Origin: Aquirufa sp. | Lineage (GTDB): Bacteria; Bacteroidota; Bacteroidia; Cytophagales; Spirosomataceae | Reading direction: 5' to 3' | Assembly: GCA_030833145.1 (NCBI GenBank) | Contig: JAURHT010000080.1 | Location: forward strand, 1 to 8,731 | DNA: 8,731 nt | Shown: positions 1 to 5,580 of the stretch, piece after piece | Layout of the letters: each line of letters begins with the position of its first letter | How positions within the stretch are numbered: position 1 is the first letter of the stretch | Position numbers and translations under genes: made by a program | The notes under the pieces: model-generated | Database searches by the model: none | Told to the model about the DNA's origin: nothing | What the model saw: the letters and a program-made list of their open reading frames with translations, nothing else

Positions 1-25
1 CAAATCAAAAAGCCTCGCTTGTTGA

Positions 26-139
26 TTTATAAAGAAGAAGGGAGAGACTAGGCTCAATGAACTTCTGGCAACCCGTCTGCAAATGTAGACCCCGGTGCTA
101 ATTCCTACCCCAGGCGGTGCCTGTTTAGGGAAATATAAA
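26..139 (+). promoter_or_regulatory. SAM-I riboswitch upstream of metX
   Basis: This is an S-adenosylmethionine-sensing RNA leader. The SAM-I parts can be followed in order. P1 is TTTATA (26-31) with TATAAA (134-139). P2a is AGAAG (36-40) with CTTCT (62-66), and a kink-turn-like GGAGAGAC lies inside it. The hallmark GGCAACC is at 67-73. P3 is GTCTG (75-79) with TAGAC (86-90). The J3/4 signature GGTGCTAATTCC is at 94-105. P4 is the perfect hairpin CAGGC-GGT-GCCTG (111-123). No hairpin with a U-run separates it from the metX start, so control is probably translational: the 3' strand of P1 is the A-rich stretch 11 nt before the ATG, and SAM binding would hide it. The mechanism is inferred; the family assignment rests on the conserved cores. 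Confidence 0.93.
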
Positions 140-150
140 CCATTTTGTGC

Positions 151-1251
151 ATGCAAGCTGAGTTTCATCATTTTCATTCCGCGTCCCCATTTGCCCTTGA
201 ATTAGGGGGTGAATTACCTGCTTTGGATTTAGCTTACCAAACCTGGGGCAAACTCAACGCTAAAAAGGACAATGTCGTGTGGATTTGCCACGCCTTTACT
301 GGAAGTCACGATGTGGCAGAATGGTGGCAAGGCCTCGTAGGCCCCGGCAAGCTGTTTAATCCGGAGAATAATTTAATCGTCTGCGTGAATATTTTGGGTT
401 CTCATTACGGTTCCTCTGGTCCCTTAACGGTGGATCCGAGAACTGGAAAGCCTTATTTTCACTCGTTTCCGGACGTGACGATTCGCGATGTAGTTTCGAG
501 TTTTGAATTATTGCGCAAGGAATTAAAGATCAATCGCATCAAAACCTGCATTGGTGGCTCTCTTGGAGGTCAGCAAGCGGTAGAATGGGCGATTGTAAAT
601 CCCGGTTTGATTGAAAACTTGATTTTAGTAGCTACGAACGCCGTGCATTCACCTTGGGGAATCGCCTTTAATGAGTCCCAAAGAATGGCCATCGAAGTCG
701 ATCCATCATGGAAAGAATCGCAGCCTAAAGCCGGTTTAGAGGGAATGAAGGCCGCTCGCGCGACCGCTTTGATCTCTTACCGGAATTACGAAACCTATCA
801 GATTACGCAAGCCAGAAAGGAGAATTCGTATGGATCTTCTTTACGCGCCGTCTCTTATCAGCGCTACCAGGGCGAGAAATTAGCCCAACGCTTCAATGCC
901 TATTCCTATTTCCAGTTATCGAAAATGATGGATTCACAGGATGTGGGTAGAAATCGCGGTGGTGCCATTGCTGCATTGAAACTGATTCAATCAAAAACGC
1001 TGGTCATTGGAATTAAATCCGATGCCTTGTTTCCGATTGTGGAGCAAGAATTTTTGGCCAAATACATTCCAGGTGCCTCCTTCCACGTCATCGACTCCCT
1101 ATATGGACACGATGGATTCTTAATCGAAAGTGGATTGATGACCAAAGCCGTTCGTTTATGGCAGAAATTACAACGCCTCGAAGTCAACCCGATGGCCGAT
1201 TTCTTCCAAGCATTAGAAGCAAAACTCGCATCCCATGAAATTTCACAATAA
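151..1251 (+). CDS. metX: Homoserine O-acetyltransferase
   Basis: MetX transfers acetyl from acetyl-CoA to L-homoserine, the committed step of methionine synthesis by the acetyl route; it is a cytoplasmic alpha/beta-hydrolase-fold enzyme. The nucleophile elbow GGSLGG places Ser137, and the rest of the triad is Asp291 (KSDALFP) and His320 (YGHDGFLIE). Family signatures GSHYGSSGP and PFPDVTI-like (SFPDVTIRD) are present, and 366 aa is normal for the family. I chose the ATG at 151; a TTG at 145 in frame would add only two residues and lies closer to the riboswitch P1 strand. The upstream SAM-I riboswitch independently supports a methionine role. No metY or metB partner is in the window. The succinyl-transferring MetA belongs to a different family, but substrate switching within MetX cannot be excluded from sequence alone. 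Confidence 0.95.
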   Translation: MQAEFHHFHSASPFALELGGELPALDLAYQTWGKLNAKKDNVVWICHAFTGSHDVAEWWQGLVGPGKLFNPENNLIVCVNILGSHYGSSGPLTVDPRTGKPYFHSFPDVTIRDVVSSFELLRKELKINRIKTCIGGSLGGQQAVEWAIVNPGLIENLILVATNAVHSPWGIAFNESQRMAIEVDPSWKESQPKAGLEGMKAARATALISYRNYETYQITQARKENSYGSSLRAVSYQRYQGEKLAQRFNAYSYFQLSKMMDSQDVGRNRGGAIAALKLIQSKTLVIGIKSDALFPIVEQEFLAKYIPGASFHVIDSLYGHDGFLIESGLMTKAVRLWQKLQRLEVNPMADFFQALEAKLASHEISQ

Positions 1252-2020
1252 AGTTGTTTGGATAACGGGGGCTTCCTCTGGAATCGGTGAAGCCTTAGCT
1301 TATGCATTTGCGGCGGAAGGTGCACAATTAGTCTTGTCTGCCCGCAGAGAAGAAGAGTTGCAGCGAGTGGCCAAAGCCTGCGGCAATGCCTACGTGCTTC
1401 CTTTCGACATGCTTTCCTTGTCAGAACACGCAGATCGCGTGCAGGATGTCATTCAAACGTATGGTCGTATCGATTATTTGGTATTGAATGCCGGCGTCTC
1501 TCAGCGTTCTTTTGTGAAAGACACGGAATTTGATGTATATCGCCGTCTTTTTGAGGTGAATTTCTTTTCGATTGTCTCTTTAACTCAGGCTGTTTTGCCC
1601 ATCTTTACTGCCCAAAAATCGGGTGTTTTTGTTCCGATTGCTTCGGTCGCTGGACGTATTTCTACCCCGCGCAGAGCTGCCTATGGTGCGACGAAACACG
1701 CATTAATCGGATTCTTTGACTCGGTTCGTGCGGAAGTTTTCAACGATGGTATTCGCGTGACCACGATTTTGCCGGGCTACATTAAGACGAATATTTCGCT
1801 GCATGCCATGAACGAAAAAGGGGAGGCCTATGGCAAGATGGATCCGAATCAGGCCAAAGGCTTAGATCCCAACGTTACCGCACAGAAAATCTTGCAAGCA
1901 GTGCTAGCAGAGAAAAATGAATTCTTTGTAGGCGGCTTTCTCGAAGGATTTGGCCTATTCGTCAAGCGCTTCTTTCCGTCGATAATGCCTTTTATGCTAC
2001 GGAAGATTAAGAATACGTAG
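1235..2020 (+). CDS. SDR family NAD(P)-dependent oxidoreductase
   Basis: This is a classical short-chain dehydrogenase/reductase of 261 aa. The Rossmann glycine motif TGASSGIG is at residues 11-18. An arginine pair near residues 37-38, after the second beta strand (SARREEEL), hints at NADPH preference. The NAG motif starts at Asn85. The catalytic residues are Ser137, Tyr150 and Lys154 (YGATK). The C-terminal part (GFLEGFGLFVKRFFPSIM) resembles the DHRS7-like branch, whose bacterial members have no settled substrate. The ATG lies 17 nt inside the end of metX in another frame, so it is probably translationally coupled to metX and shares the riboswitch-led transcript. Its end overlaps the convergent permease gene by 14 nt. 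The enzyme class is secure; the substrate is unknown, and a direct role in methionine metabolism is only a guess from position. Confidence 0.9.
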   Translation: MKFHNKVVWITGASSGIGEALAYAFAAEGAQLVLSARREEELQRVAKACGNAYVLPFDMLSLSEHADRVQDVIQTYGRIDYLVLNAGVSQRSFVKDTEFDVYRRLFEVNFFSIVSLTQAVLPIFTAQKSGVFVPIASVAGRISTPRRAAYGATKHALIGFFDSVRAEVFNDGIRVTTILPGYIKTNISLHAMNEKGEAYGKMDPNQAKGLDPNVTAQKILQAVLAEKNEFFVGGFLEGFGLFVKRFFPSIMPFMLRKIKNT

Positions 2021-3206
2021 GTTTTGCTTTGTTTTCGTTAAAGAAGAACAAGAACAGTAGAAGCACGACACCTGCAATCGCTGCTGGAACCATCCAAACC
2101 GCTTGCCAATTCTTCACTTCATTCACGGTGTAGTAATCAAGTACGATTCCCGAAAGCTTTGATCCGATGCCCATTCCGATGCCATAAGTAGCAAAAGTGA
2201 TTAAACCTTGCGCAGAATTTTTGATTTTCTCGCCTGCTTTTTGGTCCGTATAAATCTGTCCCGTCACAAAGAAGAAATCGTAGCAAACCCCGTGCAGGAT
2301 AATCCCAATGTAAAGGATCCATTCGCTCGAAATTCCATCACCGTATCCAAAGCAAAGGAATCGAATAATCCACGCCACTAGTCCCACAACCAGCATTTTC
2401 TTAACCCCTAAGCGCGTAAAGGCGATCGGAATCAACAACATGAAAATCACTTCAGAAGCCTGACCTAAGGACATTTTGTTTTCCACATTGTTCATGTGCG
2501 AATCCGTTAACGATGGATTTGCCATCGCATAATAGAATGACAAGGGAATGCAGATCAGAATGGAAGAAATAAAGAAGATCAAGAAAGAGCGGTCTTTGAA
2601 AAGCTTCAGTGCATCTAAACCCAAAATTTGTGCCACAGAAGCGTTCTTGTCGCCTTTTGGAGGCGTATTAGGTAAGGTAAACGAGTAGATTCCTAATAGG
2701 AAGGAGGTGTACATCGCAATCTCAAAAATGGCCACCTTGTCTCCAAGCGCATAAAATCCAATAATATTCGTCACCACAATCCAGGCGATGGTACCGGTCA
2801 CTCGAATGCTAGGGAATTCCTTTTCTGGATTGGACATTTGATTCATCGCAATCGAATTTGATAAGGCCAAATTAGGAGCAAAGCATAAGGTATAAGCTAA
2901 AATATACCAGAAAAAGGCCTCGGGATCTCTTTCTAAACTCAAGAAGTAGAGGATTACACCGCCTAAAATATTCAAAAAGCCCATGACTTTTTGGGCAGCA
3001 AAAAAGCGGTCAGAAATCAAGCCCACAAAGAAGGGAGCAAAGATGGAAGCAATCGCAAAAGTGGTGTAAGCATTTCCCACTTGATCTCCCGTAGCGTGTA
3101 AATTATCTAATAAGTATTTACTCATTTGACCATACCAGGCGCCCCATCCGAAGAACATTAGGAACATCATGGACATGAGTTGGAATTTTACGCTACTTTT
3201 CATCAT
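2007..3206 (-). CDS. Nucleoside permease, NupG-like (MFS, nucleoside:H+ symporter family)
   Basis: This is an inner-membrane proton-coupled transporter of 399 aa, about 12 hydrophobic segments, with N-terminus FFGWGAWYGQMSKYL. Several segments match the pattern of E. coli NupG/XapB: FPSIRVTGTIAWI (131-143), LGLDALKLFKDR (195-206), AWIIRFLCFGYGD (278-290), CYDFFFVTGQIY (308-319) and SAQG (331-334). These make nucleosides the best substrate guess, although Bacteroidota members of this clade may carry other sugars or nucleosides. Two successive ATGs (3206 and 3203) could both serve as start. A promoter-like TATTTTTG lies just upstream. The gene converges on the SDR gene with a 14-nt overlap of coding ends, and no hairpin terminator is visible between them. 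No nucleoside-catabolic gene accompanies it in this window. Confidence 0.87.
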   Translation of the reverse strand: MMKSSVKFQLMSMMFLMFFGWGAWYGQMSKYLLDNLHATGDQVGNAYTTFAIASIFAPFFVGLISDRFFAAQKVMGFLNILGGVILYFLSLERDPEAFFWYILAYTLCFAPNLALSNSIAMNQMSNPEKEFPSIRVTGTIAWIVVTNIIGFYALGDKVAIFEIAMYTSFLLGIYSFTLPNTPPKGDKNASVAQILGLDALKLFKDRSFLIFFISSILICIPLSFYYAMANPSLTDSHMNNVENKMSLGQASEVIFMLLIPIAFTRLGVKKMLVVGLVAWIIRFLCFGYGDGISSEWILYIGIILHGVCYDFFFVTGQIYTDQKAGEKIKNSAQGLITFATYGIGMGIGSKLSGIVLDYYTVNEVKNWQAVWMVPAAIAGVVLLLFLFFFNENKAKPTYS

Positions 3207-3225
3207 TTTTTAGGTTTAGATAGCT

Positions 3226-3233
3226 CAAAAATA
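3226..3233 (-). promoter_or_regulatory. Candidate -7 box of the nucleoside permease promoter
   Basis: Read on the minus strand, TATTTTTG matches the Bacteroidota -7 consensus TAnnTTTG exactly and lies 20 nt before the permease ATG. The -33 region 19-21 nt upstream is only a T-run, not a clean TTTG. The perfect palindrome ACAAATTTGT (3233-3242) abuts the box and could be an operator, but such AT palindromes are common in AT-rich DNA. Confidence 0.4.
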
Positions 3234-3356
3234 CAAATTTGTCTGATATTTAAAATTTTCTGAAAATATATTTTTCGGGTGTTTTGTCGGTTTTTGAATA
3301 CCTCTTTTCGGTAATTTTTGACTTTTTTCTACTATGTAGTCTGTTTTTGAATCGAG

Positions 3357-3377
3357 TTTTTGCAATTGTTGCAAAAA
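3357..3377. repeat. Inverted repeat, 9-bp perfect arms around a TTG spacer
   Basis: The arms TTTTTGCAA (3357-3365) and TTGCAAAAA (3369-3377) are exact reverse complements separated by 3 nt. The symmetry continues weakly with GAG on the left and CTC on the right. It lies about 150 bp from the permease start and 118 bp from the DUF3592 start. There is no U-run after it, so it is more like an operator than a terminator. Which regulator it would bind is unknown. Confidence 0.45.
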
Positions 3378-3471
3378 TCTCATTTTATCACCCAAAAACA
3401 CAACTTAGGGGTAAATTCTGTCGAAGAGCTAAATATTTGACAATCAGTATTATTTGTCGTTTTTTTGAGCA

Positions 3472-3486
3472 CTGAATTGTATTCAG
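3472..3486. repeat. Short palindrome just before the DUF3592-like start
   Basis: CTGAAT (3472-3477) and ATTCAG (3481-3486) are exact reverse complements with the spacer TGT, ending 8 nt before the ATG at 3495. In RNA it would form a 6-bp hairpin at the initiation region; in DNA it could be an operator. The short arms make chance a real possibility. Confidence 0.3.
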
Positions 3487-3494
3487 ACCCCATT

Positions 3495-3959
3495 ATGTTA
3501 GGAATCTTATTAATATCAGCTCGGCCAACTGGCGAATTTCACGGATCGATGCCCTTGTTCTTGGGTGCGTTCACGGTGATCTCCTTGGTATTAATTGGAT
3601 TTGGCATTGTCCTTTTCAAAAAGCGTAAAGAGTGGGTCCACAATTCAAAGATGACCTACGGTAAAATCGTTGAAATCTCGAAGCGCTATTCCCGCGATGA
3701 CCACAGTGGTCGCTTCCCCATTTATTTTCCTATCGTTTCTTACCACGTGAACGGATTAGAATTTAGACGCGAGGCAGACAAAGGTTTGGCCAAAACCTGC
3801 GAAATAGGACAAGAAATCCCCGTTCGTTACCTATCTGAGAACCCCTACGAAGCATCTTTAGCTGAAAATACGGTTCCCGGCTTAAATCCATCGATCTTCT
3901 TTGCGATGGGCCTTTTGATGCTTGCCAGCGCGATCATCCTATTGATCATGAAGTCCTAA
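3495..3959 (+). CDS. DUF3592-like small membrane protein
   Basis: This protein of 154 aa has two hydrophobic segments, at about residues 19-41 (PLFLGAFTVISLVLIGFGIVLF, followed by the positive KKRKEW) and about 132-152 near the C-terminus. A soluble beta-rich stretch lies between them (GKIVEI... YFPIVSYHVNG... GQEIPVRYLSENPYEA). This layout, with 'G.IVEI', 'P.V.Y' and 'G..IPVRY..NP' motifs, is that of DUF3592 proteins, whose function is unknown. The start is uncertain: I used ATG 3495; an in-frame TTG at 3465 would add ten residues, and the ATG at 3549 would begin right at the first membrane segment, which is usual for the family. It is followed by the inositol oxygenase gene after 47 nt on the same strand, but nothing links them functionally. 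Confidence 0.7.
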   Translation: MLGILLISARPTGEFHGSMPLFLGAFTVISLVLIGFGIVLFKKRKEWVHNSKMTYGKIVEISKRYSRDDHSGRFPIYFPIVSYHVNGLEFRREADKGLAKTCEIGQEIPVRYLSENPYEASLAENTVPGLNPSIFFAMGLLMLASAIILLIMKS

Positions 3960-4006
3960 TTTCATTTTTCAAAGCCTTTTTGTAAATTAGTCCAAAATCT
4001 AGGACG

Positions 4007-4834
4007 ATGGAAACCCCTATTAAAGAAAAAGAGCAGTTCAGAAATTACGATCAAGGTGATATCACTGCTGCTGTAAAAGAACATTACCGCAAAATGCGCT
4101 CTCGCCAAACATATGAATATGTTCAGCGCATGAAGACCAAATACCTCACCTTCGAACGTCCCATGGATTTATGGGAAATGATGGAGCGCCTAAACGTCCT
4201 CATCGATGTTTCCGATCCGGATTTAAATCTACCTAACATTATTCACCTTTTGCAATCAGCAGAAGGCATGCGCGCGGACAATCGCCCTGATTGGATGCAG
4301 TTAGTAGGTCTAATCCACGATTTAGGCAAGGCAATGTACCTGTTCGGGTCTGACGAAGACGGCACCTCGCAAGCCGAACAATGGGGATTAGTAGGTGATG
4401 TGTTCGTCGTAGGCTGCAAACTTCCAGACTCTTGTGTTTATCCAGAGTTCAACGCTTTGAATCCTGATATGCAAGACCCTCGTTACAATACCGAATTAGG
4501 CATTTATGAAGCAGGCTGTGGTCTAGATAACCTGCATTTAGCGTGGGGGCACGACGAGTATTTATACCAAGTGCTGAAAAATCACTCATCAAATTCGATT
4601 CCCGAAGCAGGAATGGCGATGATTCGCTACCACTCGTTCTACCCTTGGCATTCAGGGGGAAGCTACAAAGCCCTTTTGAACGAAAAAGACGCGCAATACC
4701 TCGAGTGGATCCGCGATTTTAATCAGTATGATTTGTATACTAAATCCCCGGTGATTCCGGTGTATGAGGAATTGAAGGCGTATTATGAGCCGATTGCGGA
4801 GAAGTATCTTGGTAAAGGGCCTATATTCTGGTAA
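4007..4834 (+). CDS. miox: Myo-inositol oxygenase (MIOX)
   Basis: MIOX uses O2 to cleave myo-inositol to D-glucuronate with a mixed-valent diiron centre in an HD-domain fold; it acts in the cytoplasm. All six iron ligands known from mouse MIOX have counterparts: His80 (HLLQSAE), His104-Asp105 (GLIHDLGK), His182 (WGHDEYLY), His209 (RYHSFYPWH) and Asp242 (FNQYDLYTK). Their spacing agrees with the mouse enzyme apart from about seven extra residues between the HD pair and the third histidine. Other signatures are VSDPDLNLP, QWGLVGDVFVVGC and GIYEAGCGLDN. The length of 275 aa is close to full. A weak promoter-like pair, TTTC (3960-3963) and TAAATTAG (3983-3990) 19 nt apart, lies upstream. The terminal TGG and stop codon are part of the long hairpin that follows. 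No glucuronate-catabolic gene or inositol transporter is in the window. Confidence 0.95.
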   Translation: METPIKEKEQFRNYDQGDITAAVKEHYRKMRSRQTYEYVQRMKTKYLTFERPMDLWEMMERLNVLIDVSDPDLNLPNIIHLLQSAEGMRADNRPDWMQLVGLIHDLGKAMYLFGSDEDGTSQAEQWGLVGDVFVVGCKLPDSCVYPEFNALNPDMQDPRYNTELGIYEAGCGLDNLHLAWGHDEYLYQVLKNHSSNSIPEAGMAMIRYHSFYPWHSGGSYKALLNEKDAQYLEWIRDFNQYDLYTKSPVIPVYEELKAYYEPIAEKYLGKGPIFW

Positions 4835-4898
4835 ATAAAAGACCCGAAGTCTCCTTGTTCCTGGCGAAAAGACTCGACTTCGGGTCTTTTATTTACCA
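4829..4898. terminator. Long hairpin A, 23-bp perfect stem, at the MIOX end
   Basis: The left arm 4829-4851 and right arm 4876-4898 are exact reverse complements over 23 bp. The core GACCCGAAGTC/GACTTCGGGTC is flanked by an A-rich side and a matching TTTTATTT side, so it works on paper as an intrinsic terminator in both directions. The 24-nt loop can fold again: CTTgTTC (4854-4860) pairs with GAAAAG (4866-4871) around CTGGC, with one bulged G. The left arm includes the last codon and stop of MIOX. The next gene starts only 30 nt after the right arm on the same strand, so either there is read-through or its promoter lies in or beside the hairpin. Confidence 0.85.
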
Positions 4899-4928
4899 AG
4901 AATTACGGCTCTTTCTAAAATTCTATCT

Positions 4929-5321
4929 ATGATCAAATTTGCCTATACCATTCTATATGTAGAGGACGTGGTGAAAACCATGGATTTTTACCAGCGCGCA
5001 TTTGGGTTTAGTGAAAAAATGCTGGCACCTGATAATTCCTACGGCGAAGTAGCATCTGGTGAAACGATCTTATCGTTTGCGCACAAATCTTTAGCCAAAT
5101 CAAACCTCAAAGACGGATTTATTGAAAGTGATTTGTCAAAGCAACCGTTCGGAATCGAAATTGGATTTACAACGGATGATGTAGCAAAGACTCTTGCTGG
5201 TGCAGTCGCTGCAGGTGCACTGTTAATAGAAGAGCCTAAAACGAAGCCTTGGGGGCAAGTGGTGGCTTATGTAAGGGATCTGGATGGCTTTTTGATAGAG
5301 ATTTGTTCTGAAATGAATTAA
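4929..5321 (+). CDS. VOC family protein (glyoxalase/bleomycin-resistance fold)
   Basis: This 130-aa single-domain protein has two beta-alpha-beta-beta-beta modules typical of the vicinal oxygen chelate fold: roughly residues 4-52 (YTILYVEDVVKTMDFYQRAFGF) and 74-127 (FGIEIGFTTDDVAKTLAGAVAAGA... WGQVVAYVRDLDGFLIEICSE). Glu124 in LIEICSE matches the usual C-terminal metal-ligand position. The first-strand position that is His in glyoxalase I is not a histidine here (FAYTILY), so a true glyoxalase I is unlikely. Members include dioxygenases, epimerases, antibiotic-binding proteins and many of unknown role; this one cannot be assigned further. The leader is only 30 nt after hairpin A, with no Shine-Dalgarno sequence and no clear promoter. 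It converges on the NTF2-like gene with three hairpins between. Confidence 0.85.
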   Translation: MIKFAYTILYVEDVVKTMDFYQRAFGFSEKMLAPDNSYGEVASGETILSFAHKSLAKSNLKDGFIESDLSKQPFGIEIGFTTDDVAKTLAGAVAAGALLIEEPKTKPWGQVVAYVRDLDGFLIEICSEMN

Positions 5322-5337
5322 AATAAAAATGCCGAAA

Positions 5338-5401
5338 TAAAACTAAAATACCCCTTGAAAATGGCGCGAGCACATATTTTCTACGGGGTATTTTAGTTTT
5401 A
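5338..5401. repeat. Hairpin B, loop-conserved copy 1
   Basis: The arms 5338-5354 and 5385-5401 are exact reverse complements over 17 bp, with core TACCCC/GGGGTA and A/T tails that could end transcription from either side. The 30-nt loop (5355-5384) folds further: GAAAAT (5357-5362) pairs with ATTTTC (5376-5381), and inside it GC-GCGA-GC (5364-5371) forms a minimal stem with a GNRA-type tetraloop on the plus strand. The loop sequence is shared with hairpin C except for one base (T at 5382, C at 5480). Confidence 0.85.
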
Positions 5402-5435
5402 GTCTCTTTCTGAGATAAGTTTCTTCTCCCTGCTG

Positions 5436-5501
5436 AATAAAAAAAATGCTCCTTGAAAATGGCGCGAGCACATATTTTCCACGGAGCACTTTATTTTTAT
5501 T
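5436..5501. repeat. Hairpin C, loop-conserved copy 2
   Basis: The left arm 5436-5452 and right arm 5483-5501 are complementary with a small length difference in the A/T-rich part (core GCTCC/GGAGC). The loop segment 5453-5482 repeats that of hairpin B with a single substitution and has the same inner stem GAAAAT/ATTTTC and GCGA apical loop. The outer arm sequence is not that of hairpin B, although the arms are complementary to each other. Confidence 0.85.
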
Positions 5502-5513
5502 CTCTTTTCCAGA

Positions 5514-5580
5514 GATAAAGCTTACAGGGCTTCCGAAAATATTTGCTTGCAACATTTTAAGAAGCCCTGTAAGATTTATC
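5514..5580. terminator. Long hairpin D at the 3' end of the NTF2-like gene
   Basis: The arms 5514-5533 and 5561-5580 are reverse complements over 20 nt with one mismatch; the core CTTACAGGGCTTC/GAAGCCCTGTAAG is perfect, with GATAAA/TTTATC tails. The 27-nt loop can fold again through AAAAT (5536-5540) and ATTTT (5554-5558), with TTG-CTTG-CAA (5543-5552) at the tip. It overlaps the stop codon of the minus-strand gene (5579-5581), so it is the likely terminator of that operon. Its architecture matches hairpins A-C but its loop sequence differs. Confidence 0.85.

Larger units (their letters stand above)
3207..3494. other. AT-rich intergenic region between divergent genes
   Basis: This gap of 288 nt separates the start of the permease from the start of the DUF3592-like gene. 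It is strongly T-rich on the plus strand and shows no convincing gene; a weak reading frame at 3284-3475 has no start context or recognisable product. It holds the permease -7 box and two inverted repeats (3357-3377 and 3472-3486). No clear promoter for the plus-strand gene could be placed. A TATTATTTG near 3449-3457 has the wrong internal spacing and no -33 partner. Confidence 0.6.
5331..5517. repeat. Tandem pair of about 100-bp hairpin units
   Basis: Two copies of the same unit start at 5331 (GCCGAAATAAAA) and 5432 (GCTGAATAAAA). Each contains a left arm, a conserved 30-nt loop segment, a right arm, and then a small TCTC...GAGA hairpin followed by TAA (5403-5417 and 5501-5518). The loop segments are 29/30 identical, but the outer arms have diverged. 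In both units left and right arms still match each other, so the arms have changed together. It fills the convergent space between the VOC and NTF2-like genes. Confidence 0.8.

Noticed and set aside
145..150. TTG at 145 as the start of metX
   Set aside because: It would add just two residues (Met-Cys) and lies 5 nt from the riboswitch P1 strand; the ATG at 151 is better placed.
987..1325. 112-codon minus-strand frame
   Set aside because: It lies opposite the end of metX and the start of the SDR gene, both of which are certain; there is no domain.
2000..2040. Terminator between the convergent SDR and permease genes
   Set aside because: The coding ends overlap by 14 nt and no stable stem with a U-run is present.
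2137..2322. 61-codon minus-strand frame
   Set aside because: It is an out-of-frame shadow inside the permease gene on the same strand.
3284..3475. 63-codon plus-strand frame in the AT-rich gap
   Set aside because: It is a T-rich sequence that yields Phe/Leu/Ile runs by composition, starts without ATG, and contains a regulatory-looking inverted repeat.
5353..5484. Two near-identical 34-nt repeats separated by 64 nt, as a mini CRISPR array
   Set aside because: There are only two copies, the flanks pair with each other as hairpin arms, the spacing sequence is itself duplicated in part, and no cas genes are present.
4829..5580. Hairpins as integron attC sites
   Set aside because: No RYYYAAC/GTTRRRY core pairs are visible and the flanking genes are not cassette-like or uniformly oriented.
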